In this document: positions 54,570 to 64,000 of the stretch, in pieces | Numbering within the stretch: the stretch's first letter is position 1 | How the letters are laid out: each line of letters starts with the position of its first letter | From: Rossellomorea marisflavi | Lineage (GTDB): Bacteria > Bacillota > Bacilli > Bacillales > Bacillaceae_B | DNA length: 64,000 bases | Direction: 5' to 3' | Assembly: GCF_022170785.1 (NCBI RefSeq) | Contig: NZ_CP081870.1 | Location: 2,902,001 to 2,966,000 of the forward strand | Position numbers and translations under genes: made by a program | Notes under the pieces: model-generated | The model's database searches: none | Told to the model about the DNA's origin: nothing | What the model saw: only the letters and a program-made list of their open reading frames with translations

Positions 54570-54599
54570 CGGATGCGCATGAACTGCGCATCCGTCCCA
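54570..54599 (-). terminator. attenuating hairpin between binding protein and permease genes
   Basis: GACGGATGCGCA pairs with TGCGCATCCGTC around a five-base loop, followed by TTTTAAAT on the minus strand. Such hairpins keep the binding-protein mRNA abundant relative to permease and ATPase. Confidence 0.8.
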
Positions 54600-54609
54600 C
54601 GCTTACGCT

Positions 54610-55389
54610 TTACTCACTTGGATCTGTCGTAATATCTGAGTCAAAATATTTTTCACTGATTTTCTTCAGCGTTCCATCGTCCCTCAGTTTTTCGAGGGCG
54701 GCATTGATCTCTTTCAAGAGCTTGGGATTATCCTTACTCACGGCGATAGCCTGTTCACTCCGTCCGAGGAGCTCCTTCGCATCCAGCTTCATTCCAGCCG
54801 AAATCGCTTCCTTACCGGTGACAAAGTCCGTTATGACAGCATCATGCTTGCCCTTGCTCAATGCTTCCAGTGCGACGACATCACTATCGTACTGCGGTAT
54901 ATTATCAGTGACGGCTTCTGCTTCCTTGGCGTAGGATGAACCTTTGGAAACCGCGATTTCTTTTCCTTTCAGATCGTCGAGCGTTTCGACGTCACTATCA
55001 GGCCTCACGAAAATCTGTGGCCCGGAATAATAATACGGTGTCGAGAAGTCGACTTCTTTGGCACGATCCTCCGTGATGGTGTGTGAAGCGACTGCTGCAT
55101 CGAATCGTCCGGATTTTACGCCTTCCACGATCCCGGCGAATTTAAATTTCTTCTGATCAGGTTTAAGTCCCAGCTCCTTGGCGACGGCTTCCGCCACGTC
55201 GATGTCGAAGCCTTCCATCTTCCCTTCGCTATTCGTATAGCTGAAAGGCTTGAATTCACCAGATGCAGAGAAGGTGAAGGTATCCGCTTTTACGAGGTCG
55301 GCCCCGCCTTCGGTTGTTGCCTTTGAACCACATGCCGTGAGCATCACGGCGAGTGCAATGAAAAGCGTCAGTCTTGTCCAAATTTTCAC
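54610..55389 (-). CDS. polar amino acid ABC transporter, substrate-binding lipoprotein
   Basis: 259 residues. Signal peptide with lipobox LTAC places the lipid-modified Cys at about residue 20; the mature part is an SBP_bac_3 domain (EFKPFSYTNSEGKMEGFDIDVAEAVA; RFDAAVASHTITEDRAKEVDFSTPYY). GTG at 55389 follows AGAGGGGGAC; the longer open frame is not conserved. Specificity (glutamine, cystine or other) is not decidable here. Confidence 0.92.
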   Translation of the reverse strand: MKIWTRLTLFIALAVMLTACGSKATTEGGADLVKADTFTFSASGEFKPFSYTNSEGKMEGFDIDVAEAVAKELGLKPDQKKFKFAGIVEGVKSGRFDAAVASHTITEDRAKEVDFSTPYYYSGPQIFVRPDSDVETLDDLKGKEIAVSKGSSYAKEAEAVTDNIPQYDSDVVALEALSKGKHDAVITDFVTGKEAISAGMKLDAKELLGRSEQAIAVSKDNPKLLKEINAALEKLRDDGTLKKISEKYFDSDITTDPSE

Positions 55390-55673
55390 GTGTATACGTC
55401 CCCCTCTTTTTTTCACTACTCTGAATAATTGTATCAACAATAAATAATATTCACAAAATTCAAATATCATGATATCATTCCATTTTTTACCCTATACTAA
55501 CTTGAGATAAACCCACCTTCTGTAAAGACAAGTATCCGCCCGGATCCTTTAGGATGCTTTATATCCCTCGCCCCCATTAGTGCTTATTGCCTCTCTCGGG
55601 ATTGAAAGTGGAGCTATTATACTAGGACATTTAGATGGATGTCGTATCCCTTTCATATATTTGAGCAATTATG

Positions 55674-55697
55674 TAAAAAACGCCTGGGTATCAGGCG
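55674..55697 (-). terminator. second terminator after engB
   Basis: CGCCTG pairs with CAGGCG around a five-base loop, followed by TTTTTTAC on the minus strand. Confidence 0.75.
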
Positions 55698-55734
55698 ATT
55701 ACACCTTCTACTCAAGCGCTTCAAATAAAACTCT

Positions 55735-55770
55735 AAAAAAAAGCGATCCGGGATCAAATCCGGACCGCTT
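55735..55770 (-). terminator. terminator of lonA-engB
   Basis: AAGCGATCCGG pairs with CCGGACCGCTT with one internal mismatch, followed by TTTTTT on the minus strand, six bases after the engB stop. Confidence 0.88.
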
Positions 55771-55775
55771 TCGAT

Positions 55776-56360
55776 TTACTTATATCGTGCTCTGATGGCA
55801 TCCCATGCCGTATCTTTCCCGAGTCCTGTTTCAGAAGAGAAGAGGACGCATTCGTCGCCTTCTTCCATCTTCAACGTATCACGGGTGATTTTGAGATGCT
55901 TCTGCCACTTGCCCTTAGGGATTTTGTCGGCCTTGGTGGCGACGATGATGCAAGGGATTTCGTAGTGCTTGAGGAATCCGTACATCATGACGTCATCATT
56001 GGTCGGCGGATGCCTGAGGTCGACGATGAGGAGGACGGCCTTGAGTTGATCTCGGGACGTGATATACGTTTCGATCATCTTGCCCCAGGCTTCCCTCTCC
56101 TTCTTCGATACCTTCGCGAATCCATATCCGGGAACATCCACATAGTAGAGGGTCTCTTCGATTTTATAGAAATTCAACGTTTGGGTTTTACCCGGCTTCG
56201 ATGAGATCCTCGCCATGCTTTTGCGGCCGATCATCTTGTTGATGAAAGAGGACTTCCCGACGTTGGAACGCCCCGCCAGGGCAAACTCCGGAAGATCACC
56301 TTCCGGGTACTGCTCTGGCCTGACGGCACTGATCACTAGCTCAACTTGATTTACTTTCAC
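55776..56360 (-). CDS. engB: ribosome biogenesis GTPase EngB (YsxC)
   Basis: 194-residue essential GTPase for late 50S assembly. G1 [12 protein letters not shown] (~residue 32), G3 [12 protein letters not shown]4 [10 protein letters not shown]. Its ATG overlaps the lonA stop by four bases, as in other Bacilli, so the two are co-translated. Confidence 0.97.
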   Translation of the reverse strand: MKVNQVELVISAVRPEQYPEGDLPEFALAGRSNVGKSSFINKMIGRKSMARISSKPGKTQTLNFYKIEETLYYVDVPGYGFAKVSKKEREAWGKMIETYITSRDQLKAVLLIVDLRHPPTNDDVMMYGFLKHYEIPCIIVATKADKIPKGKWQKHLKITRDTLKMEEGDECVLFSSETGLGKDTAWDAIRARYK

Positions 56361-58681
56361 TTCTTTTCACCTACTAATGCTTTCTCTAACACTTGATCGA
56401 TATGGGAAACGAGGATGAAGGTCAATTCTTCACGGACGCTTTCCGGTATATCGTCGATATCTTTTTCATTGTCCTTCGGCAGGATCACGGTCTTGATCCC
56501 GGCACGGTGTGCGCTGAGGGTTTTTTCTTTGAGTCCACCAATCGGGAGGACCCTCCCCCTCAAGGTCATTTCCCCGGTCATGCCGACTTCGCGGTCCACA
56601 TACTTACCCGTGAGGGCCGATACCAATGCCGTCGTGATCGTGATGCCGGCAGAGGGTCCATCCTTCGGCACGGCGCCTTCAGGAACATGGATATGAATGT
56701 CGTACTTCTCATGGAATTTTTCATCGATTCCAAGGGTTTTCGTATTCGAACGGACGAAGCTGAAGGCCGTCTGGGCCGACTCCTTCATCACATCTCCAAG
56801 CTTCCCTGTGAGGACAAGCTTGCCTTTACCTGGTGCCAGGGAGACTTCGATCTGAAGCGTGTCTCCACCTACAGAGGTGTACGCAAGTCCGGTGGATACG
56901 CCCACCTGATTCTCAAGCTCCGCCTGACCGTAGCGGAATTTTTTCTTGCCGAGGAATTCCTCGATGTTCTTGGACGTGATCGTCACGCGTTTCTTGCTTC
57001 CGGAGACGATGATCTTCGCCGCTTTTCGGCAGATGGCCGCAAGCTGACGCTCAAGGCTCCTGACGCCCGCTTCACGCGTGTAGTAACGGACGATATCCAC
57101 GAATGCCTCATCCTTAAGCTGCAGCTTGGATTTCGTCAGTCCATGGTCACTGAGCTGCTTCGGCAATAGATGATGTTTGGCGATATTCACTTTCTCTATC
57201 TCAGTATAACCTGCAATCGTGATGATTTCCATACGATCGCGAAGTGGTCCCGGAATCGTGGAAAGATCATTGGCAGTTGCAATGAACATGACCTTGGAAA
57301 GATCATAGGTTTCTTCTATATAATGATCACTGAAATTGGCGTTCTGTTCAGGGTCCAGCACCTCTAGCATAGCACTGGATGGATCCCCACGGAAATCACT
57401 GCTCATCTTGTCGATTTCATCAAGAAGGAAGACAGGATTCACCGTTCCGGCTTTCTTCATGCCGCGGATGATCCGGCCCGGCATGGCTCCGACGTACGTA
57501 CGGCGATGACCACGGATCTCTGATTCATCACGCACGCCACCAAGGGATACCCGGACGAAATTGCGCCCGAGGGATTCGGCCACAGACCTGGCGAGACTGG
57601 TTTTACCGACGCCAGGAGGGCCTGCAAGACAAAGGATCGGTCCTTTCAGGGAGCGTGTGAGCTGCTGGACGGCAAGGTACTCAAGGACACGCTCTTTCAC
57701 TTTTTCCAGTCCGTAATGATCCCGGTCGAGGATCATTTCAGAACGGTTGATATTGAGCTGGTCTTCTGTTTCCTTCGTCCATGGAAGGGAAACGAGCCAT
57801 TCAATGTAGTTGCGGATGACGGAGCTTTCAGCAGAGCTAGAAGGCACCTTTTCATAGCGCGCAAGCTCCTTCAAAGCAGTCGCTTCAATGTCTTCCGGCA
57901 TGCCTGCTTCTTCGATCTTCATCGTAAGGTCTTCCACTTCGCCGGTCTTGCCTTCCTTATCACCGAGCTCCTTCTGGATTGCCTTCATCTGCTCGCGCAG
58001 ATAGTATTCCTTCTGAGTCCGTTCCATGGAGCGTTTGACGCGCTGGCCGATCTTTTTCTCCAATGAAAGGACTTCCTTCTCATTGTTGATGATCTCGATC
58101 ACCATCTGCAGGCGCTCTTTGATATCCTGTGTTTCGAGGATATGCTGCTTCTCTTTGATCTTCAAAGGCAGATGGGATGCGATGATGTCCGCAAGCCTGC
58201 CCGGTTCTTCGATATCCGCTACAGTGGAATAGGTTTCAGCGGATACTTTTTTTGAAAGCTTTATGTATTGTTCGAAATAGTTCAGCAACGTCCTCATCAG
58301 GGCATCGAGTTCAGAATCCTTTTGCTCGGAGTCACTGTATTCATCCACTTCCACTTCATAGAAGCCCTGGTCATTGGAATAGGAAGAGATCGTCCCGCGG
58401 TTGAGTCCTTCCACAAGGACGCGGATCGTTCCGTTCGGAAGCTTCAGCATCTGCTTCACCTTCGTAAGGGTCCCCATCTCGTAAAAATCATCTTGGGTCG
58501 GTTCGTCTATATCAGAATCCTTTTGAGTGGTCAAAAAGATCATATGATCATCCATCATGGCCTTTTCCAAAGCCTGCACCGAGCGCTCACGCCCGACATC
58601 CAAGTGCAGGACCATCGTCGGGTAAACCAACAGGCCTCTTAATGGGAGGAGGGGAACTGTTCGTTTTGTTTGATTTGCCAT
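56357..58681 (-). CDS. lonA: ATP-dependent protease LonA
   Basis: 774-residue AAA+ serine protease. N-terminal substrate-binding domain ([21 protein letters not shown]), AAA+ module with Walker [14 protein letters not shown] (~residue 355) and Walker [11 protein letters not shown], and C-terminal protease domain with catalytic Ser in [10 protein letters not shown] and Lys in [14 protein letters not shown]. Degrades misfolded and regulatory proteins. A sigma-A promoter is visible upstream. Confidence 0.98.
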   Translation of the reverse strand: MANQTKRTVPLLPLRGLLVYPTMVLHLDVGRERSVQALEKAMMDDHMIFLTTQKDSDIDEPTQDDFYEMGTLTKVKQMLKLPNGTIRVLVEGLNRGTISSYSNDQGFYEVEVDEYSDSEQKDSELDALMRTLLNYFEQYIKLSKKVSAETYSTVADIEEPGRLADIIASHLPLKIKEKQHILETQDIKERLQMVIEIINNEKEVLSLEKKIGQRVKRSMERTQKEYYLREQMKAIQKELGDKEGKTGEVEDLTMKIEEAGMPEDIEATALKELARYEKVPSSSAESSVIRNYIEWLVSLPWTKETEDQLNINRSEMILDRDHYGLEKVKERVLEYLAVQQLTRSLKGPILCLAGPPGVGKTSLARSVAESLGRNFVRVSLGGVRDESEIRGHRRTYVGAMPGRIIRGMKKAGTVNPVFLLDEIDKMSSDFRGDPSSAMLEVLDPEQNANFSDHYIEETYDLSKVMFIATANDLSTIPGPLRDRMEIITIAGYTEIEKVNIAKHHLLPKQLSDHGLTKSKLQLKDEAFVDIVRYYTREAGVRSLERQLAAICRKAAKIIVSGSKKRVTITSKNIEEFLGKKKFRYGQAELENQVGVSTGLAYTSVGGDTLQIEVSLAPGKGKLVLTGKLGDVMKESAQTAFSFVRSNTKTLGIDEKFHEKYDIHIHVPEGAVPKDGPSAGITITTALVSALTGKYVDREVGMTGEMTLRGRVLPIGGLKEKTLSAHRAGIKTVILPKDNEKDIDDIPESVREELTFILVSHIDQVLEKALVGEKK

Positions 58682-58720
58682 ATCTTACACCTCCGGATTT
58701 ATGCTCTAAGCCTTTGTACA

Positions 58721-58749
58721 ATTCTATCTTATTTACTAGGTAGTGTCTA
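58721..58749 (-). promoter_or_regulatory. sigma-A promoter of lonA-engB
   Basis: On the minus strand TAGACA (58749-58744) and TAGAAT (58726-58721) are 17 bases apart, each one base from consensus. Confidence 0.75.
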
Positions 58750-58778
58750 TTAAATTGGACTTGCCGGATGTACTGAGG

Positions 58779-58808
58779 AAAAGCCGATCGGGAATCACCC
58801 GGATCGGC
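58779..58808 (-). terminator. terminator of lonB
   Basis: GCCGATC pairs with GATCGGC with a further inner G-C helix, followed by TTTTCC on the minus strand, between lonB and lonA. Confidence 0.85.
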
Positions 58809-58813
58809 CATAC

Positions 58814-60457
58814 TTACATGCTTTTCTTGTTTTTTGCATCGTCCATGACGTCTTTGACAAGGGCCAGCTCGATCACTTCTTTGAACTCTTTGACGGGAAT
58901 CACTTCGATGCCACCCACTTCATGAAGGAGGGACTGTTCGTTTTCGTGTGGAATGATGACGAGATCCGCCCCTGCCGCCTTGGCTCCTTTGATCTTCGGA
59001 TACACCCCACCGACGGGTTTCACCTTCCCGTGAATGCTGATTTCACCCGTAAGTGCGATGTTATGCCTGACGGGAAGCCTGTAGATCGCCGAGTAGATGC
59101 CGAGTGCCATGGCGATACCTGCCGAAGGTCCGTCCACCGGGACTCCACCTGGGAAATTCACGTGGATATCGTATTGGTCTGCCGGGACCCCCATGGATCG
59201 CAGGACGGTGATGACGTTCTCGATCGATCCTTTGGCCATGCTTTTCCGGCGGATCGATTTGCCTTTATCACCGATGCTCTCTTCTTCCACAATCCCCGTT
59301 ACATTGACCCCGCCCTTTTCCGCCGCCGGGATGACGGTGACTTCGATTTCAAGCAGGGACCCCGAATTCGGACCTGTCACGGCGAGGCCGTTGACGAGGC
59401 CGACTGTCGCCTCCCTGTTGATTTTCTTCTCATGCCTCGGGGACATCTGAGTCGATTGAATGATCCATTCCAATTCATGATCGGCAATATGATCGCGATT
59501 TTCCGTGATGGCAAGACCGGCCGCGATCTGAACCAGATTCACAGCTTCACGGCCATTCCTTGCATAGGACGCAAGGATCTCCAACCCTTCCTTGCTCACG
59601 GAAATATTCACCTTTTTGGCTGCCCTTGCACAGATTTCTTTCACTTCTTCCCTCTCAAGCTCACGGAAGAATACTTCCATGCAGCGGGAACGGATCGCCG
59701 GTGGAATTTCATTCGGCGTCCTCGTCGTGGCCCCGACTAAACGGAAATCTGCCGGGAGGCCGTTTTTGAAAATATCGTGGATGTGACTAGGGATCTGATG
59801 ATTTTCTTCATTATAATATGCACTCTCAAGATAAACCCTGCGGTCTTCCAGAACTTTTAATAACTTATTCATTTGAATCGGGTGTAATTCTCCGATTTCA
59901 TCAATGAAGAGTACGCCACCATGGGCATTGGTCACCGCCCCCTGCTTCGGCTGCGGGATTCCGGCCTGTCCCATGGCACCCGCCCCCTGATAAATGGGGT
60001 CATGAACCGATCCGATCAGGGGATCCGCAATGCCACGCTCATCGAATCGTGCGGTCGTCGCATCAAGCTCTACAAATACAGCCGAGGTCATGAACGGGGA
60101 TTTCATGTTCTTCTTCGCTTCTTCCAATACAAGTCGCGCAGCTGCCGTCTTCCCGACCCCTGGAGGACCGTAGATGATCACATGCTGTGGATTCGGGCTG
60201 CACAGTGCTGCCTTCAGGGACTTGATCCCATCCTCCTGACCGACGATATCGTCGAAGCTTGCCGGGCGAACCCTTTCAGAAAGGGGTTCGGAGAGGGAAA
60301 TCGAGCGCATCTTCCTCAGCTCCTCCATCTCCTTCTTCGATTCCCGGTCGATGGATACTTTTTGAGTTCGTTGGTTCTTCAGGAGATTCCAGAAATACAG
60401 TCCGATGATGATGCCGAAAAAAAGCTGGATAAACAGCGCGATACTTGTAAAGCTCAT
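58814..60457 (-). CDS. lonB: sporulation ATP-dependent protease LonB
   Basis: 547 residues. An N-terminal transmembrane helix (FTSIALFIQLFFGIIIGLYF) replaces the Lon substrate domain; the AAA+ core has Walker [14 protein letters not shown] and Walker B GVLFIDEIGEL; the protease domain has Ser in VDGPSAGIAMALG and Lys further on (KPVGGVYPKIKGAKAAG). In B. subtilis lonB is forespore-expressed under sigma-F. ATG at 60457 follows GGAGGATG. Confidence 0.95.
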   Translation of the reverse strand: MSFTSIALFIQLFFGIIIGLYFWNLLKNQRTQKVSIDRESKKEMEELRKMRSISLSEPLSERVRPASFDDIVGQEDGIKSLKAALCSPNPQHVIIYGPPGVGKTAAARLVLEEAKKNMKSPFMTSAVFVELDATTARFDERGIADPLIGSVHDPIYQGAGAMGQAGIPQPKQGAVTNAHGGVLFIDEIGELHPIQMNKLLKVLEDRRVYLESAYYNEENHQIPSHIHDIFKNGLPADFRLVGATTRTPNEIPPAIRSRCMEVFFRELEREEVKEICARAAKKVNISVSKEGLEILASYARNGREAVNLVQIAAGLAITENRDHIADHELEWIIQSTQMSPRHEKKINREATVGLVNGLAVTGPNSGSLLEIEVTVIPAAEKGGVNVTGIVEEESIGDKGKSIRRKSMAKGSIENVITVLRSMGVPADQYDIHVNFPGGVPVDGPSAGIAMALGIYSAIYRLPVRHNIALTGEISIHGKVKPVGGVYPKIKGAKAAGADLVIIPHENEQSLLHEVGGIEVIPVKEFKEVIELALVKDVMDDAKNKKSM

Positions 60458-60556
60458 ATAGTCATCCTCCAGTTGGTTCAAGTTGTTACGGGTTAGTATC
60501 TCCCCGTCCGTTTGGGAATAACCATAAAATTTGGAGGAGGCAGCGTTGCAGAATCA

Positions 60557-60597
60557 CGAAAAAAGCCGGTAATCCCCTGGGGTGATTACCGGCTTTT
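60557..60597 (-). terminator. terminator of clpX
   Basis: AAAAGCCGGTAATC pairs with GATTACCGGCTTTT and a run of T follows on the minus strand, just after the clpX stop. Confidence 0.93.
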
Positions 60598-60606
60598 GGA
60601 ATACGA

Positions 60607-61878
60607 TTATGCGGATGTTTTTTCTTCATTCGGATCAATGATCGTGCCATCTTCGAGCATCAGATGAGGAGCTGCATCCTCAAGGATGGTTTCCTTCGTG
60701 ATGATGCATTTTTTGATGTCATCACGGGACGGAAGTTCGAACATGACGTCGAGCATCATGGTTTCAATGATGGAACGCAGTCCACGGGCACCTGTTTTAC
60801 GTTCGATCGCTTTTTTCGCGATTTCGAATAGGGCCTCTTCAGTGAAATCAAGCTCTACATCGTCCAGCTCAAGCATTTTTTGGTACTGCTTCACAAGAGC
60901 ATTCTTCGGCTTGGTCAAGATCTCAACCAACGCTTCCTCATCAAGAGGAGTAAGGCTTGAGATGACCGGAAGACGGCCGATGAACTCTGGGATCAGACCA
61001 AAACGGAGAAGATCTTCCGGAACGACTTTGGCAAGGAGGGATTTATCCTCTTTTACTTCAGCGGTCTTCGGATCAGATCCGAACCCGATGACTTTTTGGC
61101 CAAGACGGCGTTTGATGATCTGTTCGATTCCATCGAATGCCCCACCACAGATGAAGAGAACATTGGACGTATCGATCTGGATGAATTCCTGGTGAGGATG
61201 CTTACGTCCACCTTGTGGCGGAACGCTTGCAACGGTTCCTTCAAGGATCTTCAAGAGAGCCTGCTGCACACCTTCACCCGATACATCACGCGTGATGGAC
61301 GGATTTTCGGATTTACGGGCCACTTTATCGATTTCATCGATATAGATGATTCCTTTTTCCGCTTTTTCCACATCATAATCCGCAGCTTGGATCAGCTTCA
61401 ATAGGATGTTTTCAACATCTTCCCCTACATAACCGGCTTCGGTGAGGGACGTTGCATCCGCGATGGCAAATGGAACGTTCAAGATGCGTGCAAGAGTCTG
61501 AGCAAGAAGCGTCTTACCGCTACCTGTCGGACCGATCATGGCAATATTACTTTTGGATAGTTCCACGTCATCCACTTTGCTGTTTGAATTGATCCGTTTG
61601 TAGTGATTATAAACGGCTACAGCAAGGGATTTCTTCGCTTGATCCTGTCCAATGACGTATTCGTCAAGGATTTCACGGATCTCACGTGGTTTCGGAACAT
61701 CCTTGAATTCCACTTCTTCTTCTGTACCGAGCTCTTCTTCCACGATTTCCGTGCAAAGCTCGATGCATTCGTCACAAATATATACGCCCGGTCCAGCTAC
61801 CAGCTTACGGACCTGGTCTTGTGTTTTACCGCAAAAAGAACATTTCAACTGCCCTTTTTCATCGTTGAATTTAAACAA
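60607..61878 (-). CDS. clpX: ClpX, ATPase subunit of ClpXP
   Basis: 423-residue AAA+ unfoldase. The N-terminal zinc-binding domain has CSFCGK and CDECIELC; Walker [14 protein letters not shown] near residue 118; the ClpP-contacting loop is [12 protein letters not shown]. The start is a TTG at 61878, spaced after AAGGGGTG; most homologues use ATG. It is a single-gene unit between lonB and tig. Confidence 0.97.
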   Translation of the reverse strand: MFKFNDEKGQLKCSFCGKTQDQVRKLVAGPGVYICDECIELCTEIVEEELGTEEEVEFKDVPKPREIREILDEYVIGQDQAKKSLAVAVYNHYKRINSNSKVDDVELSKSNIAMIGPTGSGKTLLAQTLARILNVPFAIADATSLTEAGYVGEDVENILLKLIQAADYDVEKAEKGIIYIDEIDKVARKSENPSITRDVSGEGVQQALLKILEGTVASVPPQGGRKHPHQEFIQIDTSNVLFICGGAFDGIEQIIKRRLGQKVIGFGSDPKTAEVKEDKSLLAKVVPEDLLRFGLIPEFIGRLPVISSLTPLDEEALVEILTKPKNALVKQYQKMLELDDVELDFTEEALFEIAKKAIERKTGARGLRSIIETMMLDVMFELPSRDDIKKCIITKETILEDAAPHLMLEDGTIIDPNEEKTSA

Positions 61879-62252
61879 TGACGTTCACCCCTTCGTTTGA
61901 GCTTAGTAAAAATCGTAATGTTCCATCACACGAACGATTTCCTGCTTTCCAATTACCATGAGTTATGTATTGCATTCTATCACATTATATGTCCGTAACG
62001 AAATTGATACGATTCTTATCAATCATCTTATTATGTATTGAGGATTTTAGCAAATTATTTACATAGCCGGAAGCGGGAAGATCGAAACGGGATGAAGGAT
62101 TTTTTTAACCCCTGCTTCTTAAGGTTTATCCAAAACCGGGGGTTCTTATTCTTCATAGAGATATTTCCCCGAAGAGCCGCTCGTCTAAACTTCCTAAAAG
62201 AGGGTAGAAAACAAGGCGCACTGAGCGCCTTGTCCCTACTATCATATAATGA
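61879..62252. other. intergenic region clpX / tig
   Basis: About 370 bases. It holds the tig terminator (62207-62232) and the clpX promoter zone, where on the minus strand TATAAT and TAGAAT occur near 61990-61980 without a strong -35. An inverted repeat TTGATA (62004-62009) / TATCAA (62017-62022) lies upstream of them. Near 62115-62144 an AACCCC/GGGGTT pair could form another weak hairpin. Confidence 0.5.
62207..62232 (-). terminator. terminator of tig
   Basis: CAAGGCGC pairs with GCGCCTTG around a five-base loop, followed by TTTTC on the minus strand, 20 bases after the tig stop. Confidence 0.9.
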
Positions 62253-63539
62253 TTATGCTACTGTTTTGCTGTTGTCTACAAGGAATTCCAATGCTTTGCG
62301 CACTTTAAGGTCTGCTTTCAACGTATCAAGTCCGCCAAGGGCCTGCTTGATGTTGTCAGCTGACATGTTGTACTGCTCAGCCATTTTGTTCACTTCTTCT
62401 TCAGCTTCTTCGTCTGTCACTTCAAGATTTTCTGCTGCGGCGATCGCTTCAAGCGTAAGGTTTGTGCGAACGCGTTTTCCAGCATCTTCTTTCATTTGAC
62501 CGCGAAGATCTTCTTCTGATTGACCAGAGAATTGGAAGTAAAGCTCAAGGGTCATGCCTTGCATTTGAAGACGTTGACCGAATTCTTGCATCATGCGGTC
62601 CACTTCAGCGTCAACCATGACGTCCGGGATTTCCACTTCAGCATTTTCAGAGGCTTTTTCTACCAGTGCTTCACGTACTGCTGTTTCCGCTTCAGTCTTT
62701 TTAGACTCTTTCAGGCGGTTTTCGATTTTTTCTTTCAGTTCAGCAAGTGATTCCACTTCTTCGTCTGCATCTTTAGCGAACTCATCATCAAGTGCTGGAA
62801 GTTCTTTCGCTTTGATTTCGTGGATTTTCACTTTGAATGTAGCTGCTTTACCAGCAAGCTCTGCCGCATGGTATTCTTCAGGGAAGCTTACCTCAACGTC
62901 TTTTTCTTCGCCTGCTGCAACGCCTACAAGCTGCTCTTCGAAGCCTGGGATGAACTGACCTGAACCAAGTTCAAGTGAGTAGTTATCCGCTTGGCCGCCT
63001 TCGAATGCTTCACCGTCAACGAATCCTTCGAAATCCATTGTTACTGTGTCGCCTTCTTCAGCTTTGCCTTCTTCTTTCACAACAAGCTCAGCTTGTTTTT
63101 CTTGAAGGGAAGTAAGTTCAGCTTCTACATCTTCAGCTGTTACTTCGTCGTCCACTTTTTCTACTTCAAGACCTTTGTAATCGCCAAGCTTCACTTCAGG
63201 TTTCACTTGAACTTTCGCTGTGAAGACAAGGTCTTTTCCTTTTTCCATTTGCTCTACGTCGATTTCTGGACGGTCGATTGGCTCGATTCCAGTTTCTTCG
63301 ATCGCATTAGCATATGCTTCAGGAAGGATGATATCCAAAGCATCTTGATAAAGAGATTCTACGCCGAAACGTTTTTCGAACATGCCACGTGGCATTTTAC
63401 CTTTACGGAATCCTGGTACGTTTACTTGTTTCACAACTTTTTTGAATGCTGCGTCAAGTCCTTCGTTCACTTTAGCTGCTTCTACTTCAATTGTAAGAAC
63501 ACCTTGGTTCCCTTCTTGCTTTTCCCATTTTGCAGACAT
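62253..63539 (-). CDS. tig: trigger factor
   Basis: Ribosome-bound chaperone and prolyl isomerase, 428 residues. N-terminal ribosome-binding domain with the signature [17 protein letters not shown] (~residues 43-59), FKBP-type domain (~160-245: [20 protein letters not shown]), and a long helical C-terminal chaperone domain. Acts on nascent chains; ClpXP and Lon genes follow. GGAGGGAAC precedes the ATG. Codon use is strongly biased, as expected for an abundant protein. Confidence 0.98.
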   Translation of the reverse strand: MSAKWEKQEGNQGVLTIEVEAAKVNEGLDAAFKKVVKQVNVPGFRKGKMPRGMFEKRFGVESLYQDALDIILPEAYANAIEETGIEPIDRPEIDVEQMEKGKDLVFTAKVQVKPEVKLGDYKGLEVEKVDDEVTAEDVEAELTSLQEKQAELVVKEEGKAEEGDTVTMDFEGFVDGEAFEGGQADNYSLELGSGQFIPGFEEQLVGVAAGEEKDVEVSFPEEYHAAELAGKAATFKVKIHEIKAKELPALDDEFAKDADEEVESLAELKEKIENRLKESKKTEAETAVREALVEKASENAEVEIPDVMVDAEVDRMMQEFGQRLQMQGMTLELYFQFSGQSEEDLRGQMKEDAGKRVRTNLTLEAIAAAENLEVTDEEAEEEVNKMAEQYNMSADNIKQALGGLDTLKADLKVRKALEFLVDNSKTVA

Positions 63540-63696
63540 ACAGTTCCCTCCAACAATCTATAATTGATTTTTATTTTACGCATAGTAGTAGATAGTCCCG
63601 ATTGAATCTAGCACTATCATCGTAATTATATGAAAGACTTTTACATTACAACCACTACATTATAACATACAGCTTCTGTCTTTCAAGAAGTAGCAC

Positions 63697-64000
63697 TTAA
63701 ATATTCGGTGAAGAAATTTCTTCAAGTTCGTGAATGAAAGCAAGGATCGTTTTGCTCTCTCCTTCATCCATCTTGTCCTGCAGATCCTTCTCCAAGTCTT
63801 CATCCCCGAGGATGCCTGCCGCATAGTGACCATAGGCCAGGGCGATGTCATCGGGATCCCATTCCATGTCGAAGGGATAGAGAAGGAAGGCATGGCGCTT
63901 CAGCACTTCTTCTGCATGCCGGATCAAGGACGGGCTGTCCTGAAGGAGGAGTTCCTCCAGTGAAAGGACGGCTTCACGGAATGCGTCCGAGGTGAAAACC
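63697..64000 (-). CDS. YsoA-like TPR protein, 3' end only (cut by window edge)
   Basis: The last ~100 codons of a gene whose start is beyond position 64000; the frame is open to the edge. The visible part is helical and acidic, reading DAFREAVLSLEELLLQDSPS through KRHAFLLYPFDMEWDPDDI and ending HELEEISSPNI. By position before tig it should be ysoA, a TPR protein in B. subtilis; the fragment is too short to prove repeats. A Met-like start at 63927 is internal. Confidence 0.6.
   Translation of the reverse strand, partial: VFTSDAFREAVLSLEELLLQDSPSLIRHAEEVLKRHAFLLYPFDMEWDPDDIALAYGHYAAGILGDEDLEKDLQDKMDEGESKTILAFIHELEEISSPNI

Larger units (their letters stand above)
55390..55775. other. intergenic region amino-acid ABC operon / engB
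   Basis: About 385 bases holding two tandem terminators of the lonA-engB unit (55674-55697 and 55735-55770) and the promoter zone of the ABC operon. On the minus strand ACGACA and TATAAT, 18 bases apart near 55640-55615, form a plausible promoter, giving a leader of more than 200 bases. I saw no T-box or S-box core in it. Confidence 0.55.

Noticed and set aside
55390..55735. S-box or T-box in the leader of the amino-acid ABC operon
   Set aside because: The hairpins present are simple terminators belonging to engB; no conserved riboswitch core was seen.
55580..55795. 71-codon plus-strand frame upstream of the ABC operon
   Set aside because: It runs through two terminator hairpins and into the engB end, and lacks a ribosome site.
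58682..58813. CtsR heptamer repeats upstream of lonA
   Set aside because: Looked for direct GGTCAAA-type repeats around the lonA promoter; none found.
1..64000. CRISPR arrays, tRNA/rRNA genes, prophage or transposase genes
   Set aside because: No regularly spaced direct repeats, no cloverleaf-like sequences and no transposase or integrase motifs were seen; the only mobile-like items are the short non-coding repeats.

Overview
The window is a stretch of chromosome from an endospore-forming Gram-positive rod of the Bacillaceae. The evidence is the sporulation gene set (coxA, safA, spo0B, spoIVFA/B, spoIIB, spoVID, ysxE, lonB), the valS T-box, the L21 leader and a gene order that largely follows the Bacillus subtilis coxA-safA-nad-pheA-obg-min-mre-comC-folC-valS-hem-lon-clpX-tig region. 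Base composition is moderate (not the AT-rich B. cereus type), and the presence of RNase E/G and a complete type IV pilus locus points to a genus such as Rossellomorea or another environmental Bacillus-like group. The species cannot be fixed from the sequence alone. Almost all genes lie on the minus strand.

Layout by coordinate: 1-3.4 kb, spore coat/cortex genes (coxA, a CotS-type kinase, safA). 3.5-8.9 kb, NAD synthesis: nadB-nadC-nadA on the minus strand, and nifS-niaR divergently on the plus strand, with a NiaR-type operator between them. 8.9-13.6 kb, pheA, pheB, obgE, spo0B and the rplU-prp-rpmA ribosomal unit with an L21 leader. 13.6-22.7 kb, rng (RNase E/G), the SpoIVF complex, minCD, mreBCD, radC and maf. 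22.8-36.7 kb, spoIIB followed by a type IV pilus operon (pilB, pilT, pilC, pilin, prepilin peptidase, pilM, pilN, pilO). Three accessory genes lie at the head of the pilus operon (acidic membrane protein, PRC-barrel protein, VanW/G5 protein), and a membrane GAF-GGDEF diguanylate cyclase lies just upstream. 36.7-43.8 kb, folC, valS with T-box, ysxE and spoVID. 44-45.2 kb, a small membrane protein and a 1-Cys peroxiredoxin. 45.3-51.9 kb, the haem operon hemAXCDBL. 52.1-55.4 kb, a membrane protein and a polar amino-acid ABC transporter, with intergenic repeats. 55.8-64 kb, engB, lonA, lonB, clpX, tig and the start-truncated end of a ysoA-like gene.

The most interesting part is 23.8-36.7 kb. Where B. 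subtilis keeps only comC between spoIIB and folC, this genome has a full extension/retraction type IV pilus set. Its PilB carries two N-terminal MshEN-type motifs known in other bacteria to bind c-di-GMP, and a GGDEF enzyme without a visible inhibitory I-site is encoded next door. This suggests a local c-di-GMP-to-pilus circuit in a spore former. The pilin gene is mosaic: a GC-rich, conserved 5' third is joined to an AT-rich 3' part.

A second notable element is a roughly 300-bp intergenic repeat. One copy (C, 52808-53108) has 15-bp terminal inverted repeats with one mismatch. Copies A and C each carry a long perfect hairpin that acts as the terminator of the upstream minus-strand operon, and the stem sequence differs between copies while pairing is kept.
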